A stretch of 64,000 nucleotides of DNA from Phoenix dactylifera (GCF_009389715.1 NC_052396.1:17328631-17392630), one strand, 5' to 3'; numbered from the stretch's first letter, positions 50,482 through 63,878 are shown. Translations and numbers: made by a program. The notes: generated by a model from the sequence alone, not told the origin.

Positions 50482-51800
50482 ACTTGTAGTAGTCAGCAAT
50501 CCGATCCTCTGCTTGCTGGAATCTTGTTTGTGTTGGTGCTTCAGGTCCTAGACCCTCGTATGATTTTCTTGGCTTAGTATTCTGTTGGCATGAAAGCTAG
50601 AACAAAAACAAACTCCACGGGAGAGGCTATTAGAAATTATGTTTCATGCTTGCTTTCTTAACTGTACTTTTCAGACTCATTTGTGGATTATGGTGGTAGG
50701 GGAGGCTCCACATTAGGTAAATGTACTGCAGGTATCCTGACTTCGGGGTTGCTGCAACATATTAAACAACAAAGCATGCATTTTTTTGTTTTACGAAATG
50801 GTGCCTTTTCTCATTCTATGTCATCTTTCTCGTTGGCTTTTGCCACCGACCCAATCTCTTAAAGAATCTAGCTGGATGGGTTTTGACATTCTTTTGACCA
50901 TTGGATGGGATTTGAACTTCAAGGGGAGCTTTTTAAAGAGTAAAGCAGATCCTGGTTCTTTAAGATGACGACTCACTCCTTTTCATTTGCTAGGAAGCAG
51001 CTGAACATTTTCTTGTTGGGAAACTGGTGAATGTTTTGCAAAGCATATTAATCGGAGATTATTGCAGAATCTATGAGTGCACCACATCATGCTTCTCTCA
51101 AGGCACAACATGTAGCGTCCTATGTTCCTGCAGTCAATGCTTTGGTTTTATGCTGGTCATCTGGTAATCTGGATCAGCTTGATGGTGCCACAGACTTTTT
51201 GAGTAGGCATCAGCAATGGAGTGGGTGATGAAGTGGAACATTAAGGCTTTCGTTTGTGTGAGGGCATCAGTCTATTTCAGATGTCAACGGCCGGTGCTTT
51301 TTGCCTAAATTTTATTTTTTGTTATTCTTTGCTTTCAGAACTTGAACAACAGCTGGACTGTCGAGCTGAGTTAATGGTGCGTAACATCATCAGGCTGGGA
51401 GGTCAATTTGCTTTAGAAACTAATGCGTGGCTGATAGCTTCAGACTGTTATGAATTGCTTTCCGAAAGAGCTTGATTTGGATGTGGTTGCCTGTGGTTGC
51501 CTGGGCTTTTTGGTTTCCTGAGTCCATGCCTGAATGTGACAGGTCTAAAGAGGTCCACCATGAATTTCCCTTCACCAGTTCTGGGCAGTTCTTTATTTAG
51601 CCCAGTCAATTCAGGTTGGTAGTAGAATGATGATATCATGACTACAACTTTGTGGAAAGCAACCCTGAAACTATTGTGATGTTTCTTTCTGAAGGAGAAA
51701 TGTTTGATGGTTCTCTTCCACAAAGTTTGTTAATGCAGGGAGGCTCTCGGGAATATATATCTCGGTCTGTCTCATGAGCACTGTGTTATGTGTTGGGCAT
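50482..51800 (+). other. RPL23A 3' flank
   Basis: The first few hundred bases should contain the 3' untranslated region. A clear polyadenylation site was not identified. The rest shows no recognised gene; the composition is less AT-rich than the sequence beyond 52 kb. Confidence 0.4.
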
Positions 51801-54800
51801 ATATTTGGAGTTTGGCCGTTAGGTGGATCCAAAACTACCTAGAGAGTATTTGGTGTGTGGGGTGATAACTCCAAAATCAAGACTAATATGAGTGAAAGTG
51901 ACGATATCATTATGTTTGGTTGCACTATAGTGATCTTATATGGCGCTGGCGATCGGAAATCTGCCCGAGGTCGAGTATCCAAGCATCTCAGATAAAAATG
52001 CTCCCCACTCAAGTGAAGAAAATTGATATATCAATATGTCACTAATATATTATATCAAAATTATATATGTTTTACTATATTGATATTTATATATATATTA
52101 TATTATAATAGTTTATTAAATCATATTAGTATCCTATTATGATTCAATTATTTTTTATTATAATAAAAATATATTATGATACTTTTTATTTATATTACAA
52201 AATTGTTTAATATACTTTTCTATATGCTTTTTTTTTCTTACTCAAAATAAATGTTTATTAAAATAATAATATATTATAAGTATAAATTATAGAATTAATG
52301 CTACAATAACAATTAATATATTTTTTAAAATTAATAAATATGTTTTTATTGATAACAATATTAATAATTTATTATAATATATTTTTATGGAATATATTAG
52401 GGTTGTTTTTGTATTGTATGGTTAGTAATTTTAGATTCCTATGAAATACCAAACGAGTTATTTGTAGATAGCTGGAAAACTTTAATTACTGAAACATAAT
52501 ATACCAAATATGGTAATCTTAGATCATCGGAATCAAATTTTTTTTGAGATAAGAATCACCATTAATTTAAGATTATCTTAGTGACCCTGTTTGCGTCACC
52601 AAACGTCACCTTAATGGTATAAAGTGGTAGGCCTGGTGGCTCTAAGTGGCCATTGTTACGTATTCAATTGGTGGTGATTCTACTTTTAGAGATGCAAGTG
52701 AACAAAACCATGGTGGGTAGGGCCGTGTGATGGGGAGTACGTTTATTCTCTCTACTCCTCTCTCTTAAAAAAAGTTTTCCACTCATCATCCTGGGAAATC
52801 CAACATAGGGTATGCTTAAAGGTAGCGAAAGGGAAAAAAGGTGGCTGAAAAATGAGAGTCAGAGGATTGCTACATCAGCCAGCATTATGAAAAAACCATA
52901 TCAACTATTGTTCTAGACATTGTTTTTGTATCTATACTATATTATAAAATAAAGAAGTTTGTCAAATAGATTTTATCATGCAGATTTACTAACCAAAATA
53001 TTCTCTATTTTTAAAAAAATATTATTTGTTATCGGTGACATTTTTAGTAAATATTTAAAATTTGTATTTTATATTTTATTTTTCTATATGCTAGCTACAA
53101 AAATTACTCTCTGATCCAATCAATCGTAAACTAATTTCAAATTTAAACATTTAGAAGTTCTCTCTCTTCAGTCCGTCGAGTCTTTCTTCCTAATTTTGAT
53201 TTTATGCATTTGATTGATTAACATTTTCTTTTCTTTATTTTATATTTAATGCAATTTAATTTTTAGTATCATACTTATTCTATTTTATTTGAGCTTAAAT
53301 CACAACCTCTAGTTAGGAGTGCAACTGCTAGGACAAACCCCATGAGTTTGATAGATAAGCATGTTTGCTTACGATTCTTATAAATCTGATAATTTATAAA
53401 CCTAAAAAATATCTTTAAAAAAACACAATCATATTTTTCATAAAATCTATTATATATGGAATCAAGTTTTATACTTGTCTATTATAGTATAATTTGGGCT
53501 AAAAAAAATCACTAATATATTACTATTATATATATTAACCTCGTGACAATAAAGATTTTACTAATATGCATTTATACATGCTAGCTTGTCCATATCGATG
53601 CAGACCATCGACTTGGTTGAGATCATGAAAGTTCTGATCATTATCTTCGTTTCTTCAAAGTCAATTACTTTTGCAATGATGATTTGTTATCGTGCGGTAC
53701 CGATGTTAATCCCGCTTCAAATTGAAAGGCATGGAGAAATTATATTGTACGCCATATACATCATATTAGTGGTACATCACACCAATCAAAATTTTTATTT
53801 TTGTGGGCTCCATTCATCATGCAGCTCGTCTGCTTATCTTGTTTCGGAGTGTTTCTGTATTACGTGGTGTAGGATATAATTTTTTTTCGGAAGGAGGAAG
53901 ATATGCTCTAATCTTTTCTAGTGCAAGTGGGGATTCCTTCTTTGAGATGGACTCCTTCCGCTTCCAAGGTCATAAATACGGGAATAACCCCCATCCCCAC
54001 CTAAAAGGAGCTTTCCTTCGATGGGCTTCCATCAAACCCTTCCCTCGCCACGTCCATGGCATGTTGCAATTAAAAAATTGCTACCTTTTACGGTGCAATA
54101 TGAACGTGGTAAAGCGTCAAAAGAAAAAGTCATTCCAAGGCACAAAGAAGGCTAGCTAGAGGGAGAAAGAACTGCATCCATATAAAAGACGTGCAGGAAA
54201 TGCATGATTTCAGCTTTGAATGGTGATGCCCAGGGGAGTGGGGTCCATACATAAGGTTGTGGTGGTGTGTTGGTGGGCTAAATTATATTGTGACTTTTTT
54301 TATTTTTTTATTTATTTGTGGGTTAATCTTCGAAACTTTTATCGTGACGGGGATAGATTATTGGACTTTTAATGACCAGTATACATGCACCCCATTCCTA
54401 GACCAATCACAGCAGAGATGGTGAGCAAGTGAAAGACTCATGCCTCCATCATATAGCACCAACCTTGCACAAAACAACCAATTACACAGCACCATCAATA
54501 GCACCCATTCAGATTCCAAACATCCAAGTTGAAATATTATATGAGCAATGAAATTAGCATACCACTGTCGCTCGACTAATTAAAACCTCCTTAATTAATG
54601 TAGATCGTTTTTGAATGGTCACAAAATCACCTTTTATTTCTTTGGGTAATTAGATGTCCAATTAGCTTATTATAAGTCAAAAGGCTCATCAAGTCTCCGA
54701 CCCAACTCGATTCTAATAGGGTAGGATTTACCCAACCCACAACGGATATGAAGCAGGTATAAGTAATGGCAAAAATCTACCCCGAACCTAACTCGGATAT

Positions 54801-55480
54801 ACATGACTTTTCACGAATCCCTTTTCCACCTTTCGTCCTACTTGCAAGAAAGGTTGAACATATAAAAGATTATACTAATATTTATTTATTTTGTATGAAA
54901 AAAAATTGATTTTTGCAGTTTTATGTGATTTGATCTATCCAACCTGTCTCATATAACTCTACCAATGCAGTCCTGCCCTGAGGCAAATACGGAATAGGTA
55001 TGGATAATGGTCTATCGAACCTATATCCAACTTGTTGCCATACCTTAGCACTGCACCCTTCATCAATTCAGCTAGCTGCAACAACTTGGGAAATGAGATT
55101 AGTCCATGATCTCTAGCTACTAAGAAGAGGATAGGTGCAAATAGCTTGTTGCCATAGCATTATTGGTTAGTACGGAATCATTACATGATGATTGTAACAG
55201 CAGCCCTAGTGATGGCAACAGGGAATCTCTCACATTCTGGAATCTCTTTTGATACCAATGGCCCAGCCACTTCCAAAGGAGATGGGGAGCCTCAACAAGT
55301 CCCACCAAGCCTTGATAGCTATGATCATAACTCATGTAGTTGCCATAGTGGCCTTGGTGTTAATGGATGGCGATTCTTTTCCCCCCTCTTTTTCTCCTCG
55401 GCAGGACCATCTTGTTGAATGGTGGCCATGACCATTGTGCCAAGTTGAGGGAAGGCCTCCACAAGAGGTTAATTTCTAAA
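51801..55480. other. AT-rich intergenic stretch, no gene recognised
   Basis: From 52.0 to 52.5 kb the sequence is extremely AT-rich. A plus-strand open stretch at 53803-54159 has no recognisable domain. At about 54690-55030 eroded repeats of ACCCAAC and ACCCGA-type words suggest an old non-autonomous transposon. Confidence 0.4.
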
Positions 55481-55484
55481 ACAA

Positions 55485-55905
55485 TTTTTTTTTTTGCATA
55501 GATATGCTTCTTAAAATTCAAATTTGCATAAATATCCTCTTCAAATTTATATTTATTTCTATATCCTCATAAAATACTATTTTTGCCCAAATGCCCTTAA
55601 TATAATGGTTCTTCTAACATGATTAATAAAAATCATATTTATTTTAATTAAAAATAAAATAAAAGTTTAAAATTATTTTTTTATTTTTCATCTATATCGT
55701 CTTATAAATGTTGCTTTTTGCACATCTACCCATTAAGAATATTTTAGTCATTTTAATTTAAAACTGTTAATTTTTTAACGGCATTAGATGATATAGATAT
55801 ATATGCAAGAATAAGAATAAAAAAATAAAATAGCAAAACAAGTGTTTTACGAAGGGACGTGTGTGTGTATATATGTATGAAAGAGTATTCATACATAAGA
55901 AAAAC
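55485..55905. mobile_element. Degenerate foldback MITE related to the 40.7-41.2 kb pair
   Basis: The left arm TTTTTTTTGCATAGATATGC, then CATAAATATCCTCTTC, faces an inward-reading right arm TTTTTCTTATGTATGAATAC, TCTTTCATACATATATAC. The internal text (ATACTATTTTTGCCCAAATG, TTAACGGCATTAGATGATAT) matches the pair near 40.7-41.2 kb (GCCATTAAGAAATTAG and ACGTTAGATAGCATGG). The arms are more diverged than in the pair. Confidence 0.55.
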
Positions 55906-55907
55906 TG

Positions 55908-56085
55908 ACAGGGCTACGGATTCAGTGGCTATTTACATGACCAGCTATGCCGGAAGTACCATATGAGCTGGGAAGGAAGAGTTGCCTCAGGCACTTCGGG
56001 ATCTTATTTTTTTTTAATTTTATTAAATGTATTCGTGCACGTAATGTATAAAATATTTGCTTTAGTAAATATATATATATATTAT
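55908..56085 (+). mobile_element. LINE 3'-terminal fragment
   Basis: Only the last ~55 codons remain: RATDSVAIYMTSYAGS, EELPQALRDLIFF, then a decayed CIRART-like end. This is the same C-terminal signature as the LINE at 33.7 kb (ALRDMLFSDFVGCIRTR). The tail after GCTTTAGT runs into a TA microsatellite (56066-56086) instead of a clean poly(A). Confidence 0.65.
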
Positions 56086-56106
56086 ATAAAATTTGATATT
56101 TAGAAA

Positions 56107-56480
56107 AATATTTATAAAATAAAAAATAGGGTCAATGTTTGGGAAAGTTGAAAGAGAGAGAGAGAGGGAGGACACATCATTCCAAACTCTCATGGGTCCC
56201 TCTCCACACTGTTTGGGTATTTACGGTACAGTGCGGTGGGGGCACAATTGTTCTCAATTCCACGACGGCATTCGGTGCTTTTGCTTTGGGGGGCGCACCA
56301 CCCACGTGTCCGCTTTTGTAACCTACTTCTTCCTTGGCCGCCTTTCACATCCAATGGCATTTCGCGAGCCCCCACCGGCTGCCAAACTCCATGCACGCCG
56401 GTAGATTTCCGAAAGAAACCGTATTCTTGATGACGTGGACCGCTCCTCGCTCGAAACGTAACCCACTTGCAGATAAGCAC
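56107..56480. promoter_or_regulatory. GC-balanced island with G-box and ACGT elements
   Basis: A 370-bp island between AT-rich flanks carries CCCACGTGTCCGC at 56300 (G-box/ABRE), GATGACGTGGACC near 56431, AGCACGTACGGG near 56477 and TTGCGTCACATCACC near 56510. ACGT-core clusters are bZIP and bHLH sites in plant promoters. No gene start was recognised next to it, so it may be a distal element, a promoter relic or chance. Confidence 0.3.
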
Positions 56481-58680
56481 GTACGGGTGTCCCCTACTTA
56501 GTGCACGGATTGCGTCACATCACCTCCTCTTACACCGCTCGGGTTTGCTACAACTATGGTTGTATGAATCCTCGTACCGCCCGCTTCAACGGATTGCCGA
56601 CTTACGTTATTCAATTTTCCTCTTCTGGCGCTTCCTAGTCGTCAGACCGGAGAAATATGGCTCTCAGAAACCATGGAAAGATGGACAGACATACAGGGAG
56701 GGTTTGCTTTGCCAAAATAAGAATACAGCAAGTTATGTTAATTTTTGTCTTGCTCAACTTTTAAATAAAAAAAATATTTTTTAAAAAAACTTTAAATGTG
56801 ATTTTCTTTTACTCACTAACAATAAAAAAAAAAGTTATGGAAGATATCTTCACATCGAGAAATAATTTAGGACAACACTTTCTTTAAATAGCTTTTTCAA
56901 GTATTGTTTGACCAACATAATGCTTATTCCAAAGCTTATACCTATTTTATATCTAAATCAAACATAGTCGTGCTTTTTTATAATTTTTTTAAGGGTAAAA
57001 AAAATACACACTTGCACTATAATTATCCAAATTTAAATTTTCGAAAATGTATCATTCAAGAATCAAACTTAAAACCGCTATTTGCCGAGCAAAAGGTTGT
57101 GTCTACTGCGAAATGAAATTTGTTTGCTAGAATGGACTGTCTTATCCAATTCAAAGATCTAAATCAAGCTCATACCGAAATAGACTGTTTGGGTTTTAAA
57201 CTCCTACGAGTCAACAGTCAACAAATAGATAGAATGCAAGAAATCTTGAACTTCGAGATATTCAGCACTAAGCTGAAATTATATTTATTTCTCAAATTAT
57301 TATTATTATTATTATTAATTAAAAGTAAAAATAGAATGGATCAAATATTCATTAGCTAGCCAAAAAATTTAGATGCCTCCAAATATATTATATAAATAAT
57401 ATGCAAGTAGCTCAAGCTTACTATGACTTTGGCTGTGACATGAATATACCCAAGCTCGCTAGAAGACATATCTAAACCTGCTACTTTCGTTGGCGGTTGT
57501 ACATCAGGGGTTGTTAGAAAATTTTGCCACCCCAAATTGGAGGGGATCTGATGCAGCAAGAGAACCTTCCTCTTTTGAAAAATGGCAGAATATTTGACCA
57601 ACCCACAATTAGTTTATGATGCTTGGGAATCAGCCCACCTCTCAAAGCGCTGGAGGAGAGCAAAGGCATCTCATTTTGAAACAAAAATCATATCAGCAGG
57701 AACCAAAGTTACTGTATTTTTCTTAGCATCCATCTTAAAAAGAAATTTAAAAATTAGAAACTTCTTCTACTAATAGAGTCGTCAATTTTATAATCTAAAA
57801 AAAAATTGTGCACGGCATCCTTTTTATTCTTTGTGAAGCCTTCTCATCTATCTTATTCCTCGTCAAGCCGTCTCTTCCATCCATGAGGTCCTCCTTTTTT
57901 TTTTCGAATTTCTTTCTTCCTCTCTAAATCTCTCTCTTTTTTTTTCTTTTTAGAATCTTTGCACCTAAGAGTATACAGTTTAAAAAATAATATGTATATA
58001 ATTTTTTTATGTTAGACAACAAACCATGCACTGCATACTGATACTAATGAATATCATATTCTGAAAACTATATATCGATTTCTCTAAAAACATGTATTGG
58101 CTTGTTTGATAATTAATTTGTTTTATGGATATCATCTGTCTATATATTGTATACCGATAAAAGGTATATTTTAGAAATTATGCACCTATTTATCATGAGA
58201 TTGGTTCATTTCTGACAGATTTCTGACTTTTTAATACTTGGTTTATCTTGTGAGTTTTTTTTAATAGTTGATTGGAAATTAAAGAATCGGACAATAGGCC
58301 CATTTTTTACACATCCGTGAATAGATGGACCACATGCTAGATTACTGAATTTTTTACCATTATTTTGCGGAATGGCATTCTGGTAAATTTCCCGAAAGAA
58401 AGCGGCAACACCGGGGAGAGTCCTAAAGAAACTAAGAAAGCGAAGCGGAAGCGGAACGGGGCTCGTTGCAGAAAGAAAGTGGACAAGAAACAAAAAGAAA
58501 AGTAGAGAAATTAAAACACTTTTTTTTTTTAATTATAGAAATTAAAACCTCAATTTTTTTTTTTTTTTGGAAAAGGTGGAGGGGAAGGATCCAACAATTA
58601 TTGGCATCGAATGCGGGAATCCGGACTTTCGCTATTCCGCTGAATTCCAACTGATCTCTCTCTTTCTTTCTCTTATATTT
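56481..58680. other. Intergenic stretch upstream of the DUF3755 gene
   Basis: AT-rich, with an ATT triplet run at about 57298-57316 and poly-T runs near 57895 and 58557. No gene was recognised. The last few hundred bases should hold the promoter of the DUF3755 gene. Confidence 0.45.
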
Positions 58681-58720
58681 CTTTATAGATTGTTTGTTTT
58701 TACCATTATTTTTGGTGGGC

Positions 58721-58729
58721 TATAAATTG
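58721..58729 (+). promoter_or_regulatory. TATA box of the DUF3755 gene
   Basis: TATAAATTG at 58721 lies in GGGCTATAAATTGGGG and is followed by GC-rich leader sequence and a CT microsatellite (58857-58880). The leader is probably split: candidate donor AAG|GTTTGT near 58851 and acceptor TTCTTGCAG at 59246. Confidence 0.55.
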
Positions 58730-59435
58730 GGGAGAGGCGGCTTCCCTTCTCTTTCCCCGCCTTCCCACTGGAGGGTCGACGCCGCACCCCTTCCTCTTAT
58801 CATTAGGGCCTCAATTTCTCTCTCTACCACAGAAGAAGAGAGTTCGCGAAGGTTTGTCTCTCTCTCTCTCTCTCCCTCCCTCTGTTTGTTCTTCCTTCGG
58901 TTTCGGGTTTTATGCTGGGTTTGAGTCGGTTTGAATTGAAAAGGTGGATTTTTGGACGGGATTTTGGTGGGTTCAGAGCTCCGTTTAATTGTTTCTTTCT
59001 TTCTTTCTTTTAGGAGAGTTTTCTGAAGTAAAATATTGATTTTGGTGAGATGAGCGGGCTCTTCTTGTGCTCGGATGGGATCCTTCTTGGCTTTGATTAG
59101 GGCAGGAAGGAAGAAAGCTTGTTCTTGAATCACTGGGCAGAACTGTTCAGATAAAATATTGGATTTTTACTGTCTTGGACTATTGACGCATTCATCCTTG
59201 ATCTTTTCTGTTACTTCCGGTGACGGTTTGAGAGATATTCTTGCAGGTCTGGCTGTTGAGTTCTCATCGGTGCTCTTGTGAGTCTTGAGCAAGGTTCTGA
59301 GGGTGTTTAAAGGTGGAAATTTTGTTGTTGCATTTGTGACTTTGGGGGTTTGGAAGAAATCATGAGGCCACTGAATTAGAAAATTTGAATCGTCTCTTAA
59401 GCAATTGTACTTCTGAGAGCTACCTTGGTGTGAAG

Positions 59436-62400
59436 ATGGCAGCAGATGGTAACACGAATTTTTACCATGGGGGAGTTCTCCAATCTTTCTGCGGTCAGCA
59501 AGTGGATTCTTTTCAGTCAGAGGCAGTTAACAGTGCGCCAAGGATGATCGGCACGAATAATATGAGTGGGATTAACAGCATGGCCGGGATGATTCTGACT
59601 AACAATCCTGGAACGATGATGAATAATGCCTCTTTGATGATTCCACCTAGCAATTCTCCTAGCAATATCTTCCTCGATCCGGTGCCTGGTCTCAAGCATG
59701 GTATAGGGCTGGCTGCGGACTGGTCATACGAAGAAACGGCCGAGTTGAAGAGAGGTCTTATCAAGTAGGTTGTCCATTGGTTTGCTTTATTTGCCGCACT
59801 CCATATACGCATTTTAAATTTTTTTCCCCTTTCTCTGAATGTTTATTCGTTCTCAGTATTTCTTTCTTTATGGTTACCACAATCTGCTACTTCCTTTTCT
59901 GCCAGGAAACTTGTTTATCCTGAGGTCTAGGTGTCATCAAATGAAGGAATATACTTAAAGATCGCGTGCCCACTTTTGAGTGTTATGGTTTTTGATATCT
60001 GCATATCACTTTCTATTTGTTCCAAACACTTCCCTGAGCCAAGCTCTGATTCTTCCTTGGTTCGATATGGGCCTAATTTCACAAAACCCATGCCTTCTGC
60101 TATGCTATTTTATTCATGTCAACAAATAAATGTGGGGACTTTTTAGCTAATATTTGTTCTCTTTGAGCTTCCAGACATCACTTTACCCTGGATGTCTTTC
60201 GATTAAAGCTGAATTTATCATGCTTTTTCTTGTATCGGTAGTGTTAGTTTAACTAATTCTCTCATCTAAGCATATGATGCTTGTCCATTTTATTGATCTT
60301 TTTATTGCTAGTATCATATGACACATCCCATCTTTGAACTGTAATGAGTATTGCTTCACATATTGATCTGTTCTATGTGGAAATTTTCAGATATGCAAAT
60401 GAACCTACTATCTTGAAGTATATCAAGATAGCATCTAGTCTACCTGATAAGACCGTAAGGGATGTTGCAATGAGGTGTCGGTGGATGACTGTGAGTATTT
60501 GATATGTTATACGATTGATTGCATTTTTTATTTTTTTCTGCATGATACGTCATCCATATGCTATTCTAATTTCCTGTTGCACACATATTATGATTTGTTA
60601 CGTCAAATACTTTTAGTTTTTTCATTCTTATGTTACACGCAAACTTGCTTCGAGTAGAACTTAAACTCTCTCATGTCTCCAAATGATTGTATTGTTGGTC
60701 TTGTGGAGGCTGATGTGCATGCCTTGTTTTTTGATTGCTTCTTCAGGCCTTGCAAAGTCACAACTAAAAGCATTTACCTCTGGACATATTGATTCATATC
60801 CAGCATTGCCATCGAAATAATTGAAACTTGTCATGGATTTTCGGAGTCAGAACCGGGTAACACTACTTCTAGCTAAAGAAGTCCACCATCAAGCTTGGCA
60901 AAAGATTAAGACCTATCTCTAGCGTTTAGGATTATGCCACAAGAAACTTGCCATCCGAATGATTTTCTCCTATACGTCCACCATTTCCATAGTCTTCCAA
61001 TGCTCTTGGTGTAACTTGATGTGACAAAGTTTCTAGATTCGTGTACTTTTCTCGAAGGTTCTTGCTTATGGTTCTTCTAATTCTTACAATCCATATAGGG
61101 CCAATAGCTGGCTATCTAATCTGATCTCCAACCATAATTTTCTCATTAGCTGCCAAAGATGCAAGGTTAAGTGTAGATTAAAGGATTCCATGCCAATGCA
61201 ATTATCTTTCCAGATCCTATGTTAGAACCACTCCTGGACTGAAATCTGATTTCGCTAAGGAACCACTTCTCTGTACTTACGATTCCTTTCCAAAATGGAG
61301 ATGCATGAGTGATTAAATAAAGGAGGTTGCTTCATTCTTTCTTCTGCAGTAGTAGTTCTGTCAGATTCTATCTATCTAAGGATTGATGTCAAAATTATAG
61401 AATCTCTACCACCACTCATGTCATGGCACTTTATTAGAAAGCTGCATAGGGTTGACCCTTAATGTACCTTGATTTTCCTTTTGCAGACTTGGATCTACTT
61501 TACCAAGAATAAACCTCCATTAACTTTTTCAGTATCACTCCACATGAAGGCTCTTCTTAGGCTGTCCAATTTCTTGATGACCTATTTAGGAATGAACCAA
61601 ACTAGCATCCATTTAGTAGGGACAAGATGATAGGACTGCTTTCGCAAATAGTCCTTCAACAAGAGATGAAAATTTTCTTTTCCAACGTGCTAACCTTTCT
61701 TCAAATTTTTCAATAAAAAAAGTTTAGTCGCCTCATTGAGTCAGGAACAATTCAGTTAGATTCCCAAATAAGTGACTGGCAAGGAGGTCTAGACGCAATT
61801 AAGGAAAGCAGGACATCTGTCTCCTTTTTGAATGGCTAATCTACTTTTATTAACATTGATTTTGAGTCCTATAATAAGCTTGACATGGCAGAGGATGATC
61901 TTTAGTTATTTCATGAAAAAAGAGCAGAGGCTTGCAGCTCTGGATTTGGACAGAATCTTGCTACCAACATCTCTCATGGGGTTCTCAAGAGCAAAGAAGT
62001 ATAAATGCTTTATTACGAGTTTTCAATTTGTAAGAAGGAAAAATCGCACAAGAGGGGATAATAATTTAATGAAGAAAAGGAAAGAAATATCTGCCATTCT
62101 GCCCTATTCTTGGATGAGGTTTTAGGGCTACATCCTATTAAGCATGATACACACTGTTGATCTTTTTCCTATTACCTGAATCTTTTGGGATCAATTGTTA
62201 CTTAACATGGTATCAGACCTCGGGTTTGTTGGAGCTCATGAGTTTGAATGTCCTCTACTTTAGTTATTTATTCAATTATCCCCAATAATCTGTTACCTTA
62301 ATTCTAGTTTGTCCTGATTCAGTTATCCCTCCATGTGTGGTCTGTGCCACATGTGATGGGAGATGTTAAGCGTGATATACATAGTTGACCCTTTCCTTAT

Positions 62401-63878
62401 CAGCTTAAGCTTTTCGGGTCTAGTGCATTAACACATCTCACCCCCTCCCTCTTCCTTTTTTTTTCTTTTTATTTGTTATGATAGCCCAAGAGGTTTTAAA
62501 CCTAGATAGGAAAAGGATTTTGTTGCTAATAAGCAAATGACATGAAATTTAGAATGTCTTAAAGTATTAGATGACAGAAGCTACAGAAATGGATCCCCTT
62601 AGAATGTTTTTCTTTTTCTTTTTTTATAATTTCCTCTTCACATGGATCCCAGGCTCCCAGCCACCCCCCCCCCCCCCCAAAAAAAAAAAAAACACACACA
62701 CCCACAAAAAAAATCCCCATCCAAGAGTTCTATACATACATACATACATACCCACCATCTGACTTTACAAGTCTCCACCCTCTACATCTCTATAGATACT
62801 TCAACCTTTACTTAATACACTACTTTTGCTTCCTTCTTGCTGTTCCTTTAAGGGAGAGGAACAGGACAAGTGCACTAGCCCATGGTGGAAATCTTTTTAT
62901 CAAGTTGTGTCACCTATAGTAAAAAAATTTAATTAGATTCTTGCTTCCTTTTACATGCATCATACATTGCCCAGATCCAGTTTGATGTAATGTTTCATAT
63001 TAATCAAGATACTAATAATCATGTCGTGCTACACTATATTACATCTTGCCTATAAAGGCAACAATTTATTACCAGACGACAATTTTGTATTATATAGTCC
63101 GAAGAGTTTCTTTGAATTGGCTATTAGTGGAACATTTACACCCTACTACCTCGGATCCATCTTATTTAAATAATAAAAATTCTTTAATTTTCTCTAGTTA
63201 TTTCTGATGCTTTTATTACTATTAAAATGGACGTCTGCTTACCATATTCAAGTGAAATTTGTCATTTTGAGCTAATATCCTGGTATTAATTATAGAAGAA
63301 GGAAAATGGTAAACGACGGAAGCAAGAAGAATATTATGCAGGAAAGAAAATCAAAGACAGAAAGGTAACATTCTTATCAGCTCCAATGAACTCCATTTTA
63401 ATTATATATGTTTTCCTGCACATGATTCTGTTTCTATCAATGACCATTTTCTAGTTATATTTTTCAAGTATGCAGCCTCAAGAGACCATGATATCAAATT
63501 CTTTTTTGTTTTTTTAACTGTCTATTTCACTTTGTAGTGGAGGGTTTCATTTTATGTTTTAACAAGTTGCATGCTTCTTTCTTGTTGATCAAGAAAAATC
63601 CATCCGAAAAATATATTCAATTATCGGTCAAAGGAAAGAATCTGCATATATGCAACTTTTTTAGACTGGAGATGTGGTTTCTTTGTTGGCACATCTAACA
63701 TTTGTAGTCTGCTGTAATAATTTACGGATCCAGTATGTAAATGATGTGTGCATTTTTCAGGAAAAGATGGTGGATTGTTCCGCAAGGGCTGATATACATC
63801 CCATTCAACCAGACAATGCAGCTGTTTATTCTTCTATGATGAATCATGTGAACCACAATAATCAATTTTCGTGTGAAG
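59436..63878 (+). CDS. DUF3755 SANT/Myb-like plant protein, partial at 3' end
   Basis: Four coding exons are visible, 59436-59764, 60391-60490, 63296-63364 and 63761-63878, joining in frame to 205 codons; the gene continues past the window. The start is ATG at 59436 (MAADGNTNFYHGG); open frame to its left lacks an ATG. Residues 1-85 are low-complexity, rich in Asn, Ser, Met and Gly. From about residue 93 comes the SANT-like DUF3755 core: LAADWSYEETAELKRGLIKY, ANEPTILKYIKIASSLPDKT, VRDVAMRCRWMTKKENGKRR, then QEEYYAGKKIKDRKEKMVDC. The spaced Trp residues (ADW, CRW) and the basic KRRK stretch fit a nuclear chromatin or DNA-associated role, which is inference; an Arabidopsis relative has the same exon text. 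Intron 2 (2.8 kb) holds an antisense LINE fragment and LTR debris. Confidence 0.9.
60820..61830 (-). pseudogene. LINE reverse-transcriptase remnant, antisense in an intron
   Basis: On the minus strand the stretch 61800-61400 reads, with stops, SLPVTYLGI, then KWMLVWFIPK, VIKKLDSLRRAFMWSDTEKV and NGGLFLVK. This is the conserved C-terminal part of plant LINE reverse transcriptases (YLGxPL, then YWMSVFxLPKxVIKKID, then RRAFLWxG, then GGxxLVxW). Further decayed LINE text continues towards 60820. It lies in intron 2 of the DUF3755 gene in opposite orientation. Confidence 0.75.
62135..62450 (+). mobile_element. LTR-retrotransposon debris with primer-binding site
   Basis: Two diverged copies of an LTR-end-like block occur about 231 bases apart: AAGCATGATACACACTGTTG at 62140 and AAGCGTGATATACATAGTTG at 62371. 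Each is followed by a pyrimidine-rich stretch and an AGCTTTTCGGG or GAATCTTTTGGG word. After the first copy TGGTATCAGACC at about 62209 matches the initiator tRNA-Met primer site. No gag or pol was found, so this is a relic. Confidence 0.55.
62660..62760. repeat. Low-complexity run (poly-C, poly-A, CA, CATA)
   Basis: A 14-base C run, then about 15 A, a short CA repeat, an A run and CATACATACATACATACC. It lies in intron 2 of the DUF3755 gene. Such runs are also prone to assembly error. Confidence 0.85.

Noticed and set aside
59385-59435. Upstream extension of the DUF3755 frame
   Set aside because: The open frame continues left of 59436 but has no ATG. MAADGN is the first Met and follows a plausible leader.
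62660-62705. Homopolymer C and A runs as a functional element
   Set aside because: A 14-base C run next to A runs is most simply a microsatellite, possibly with sequencing or assembly error.
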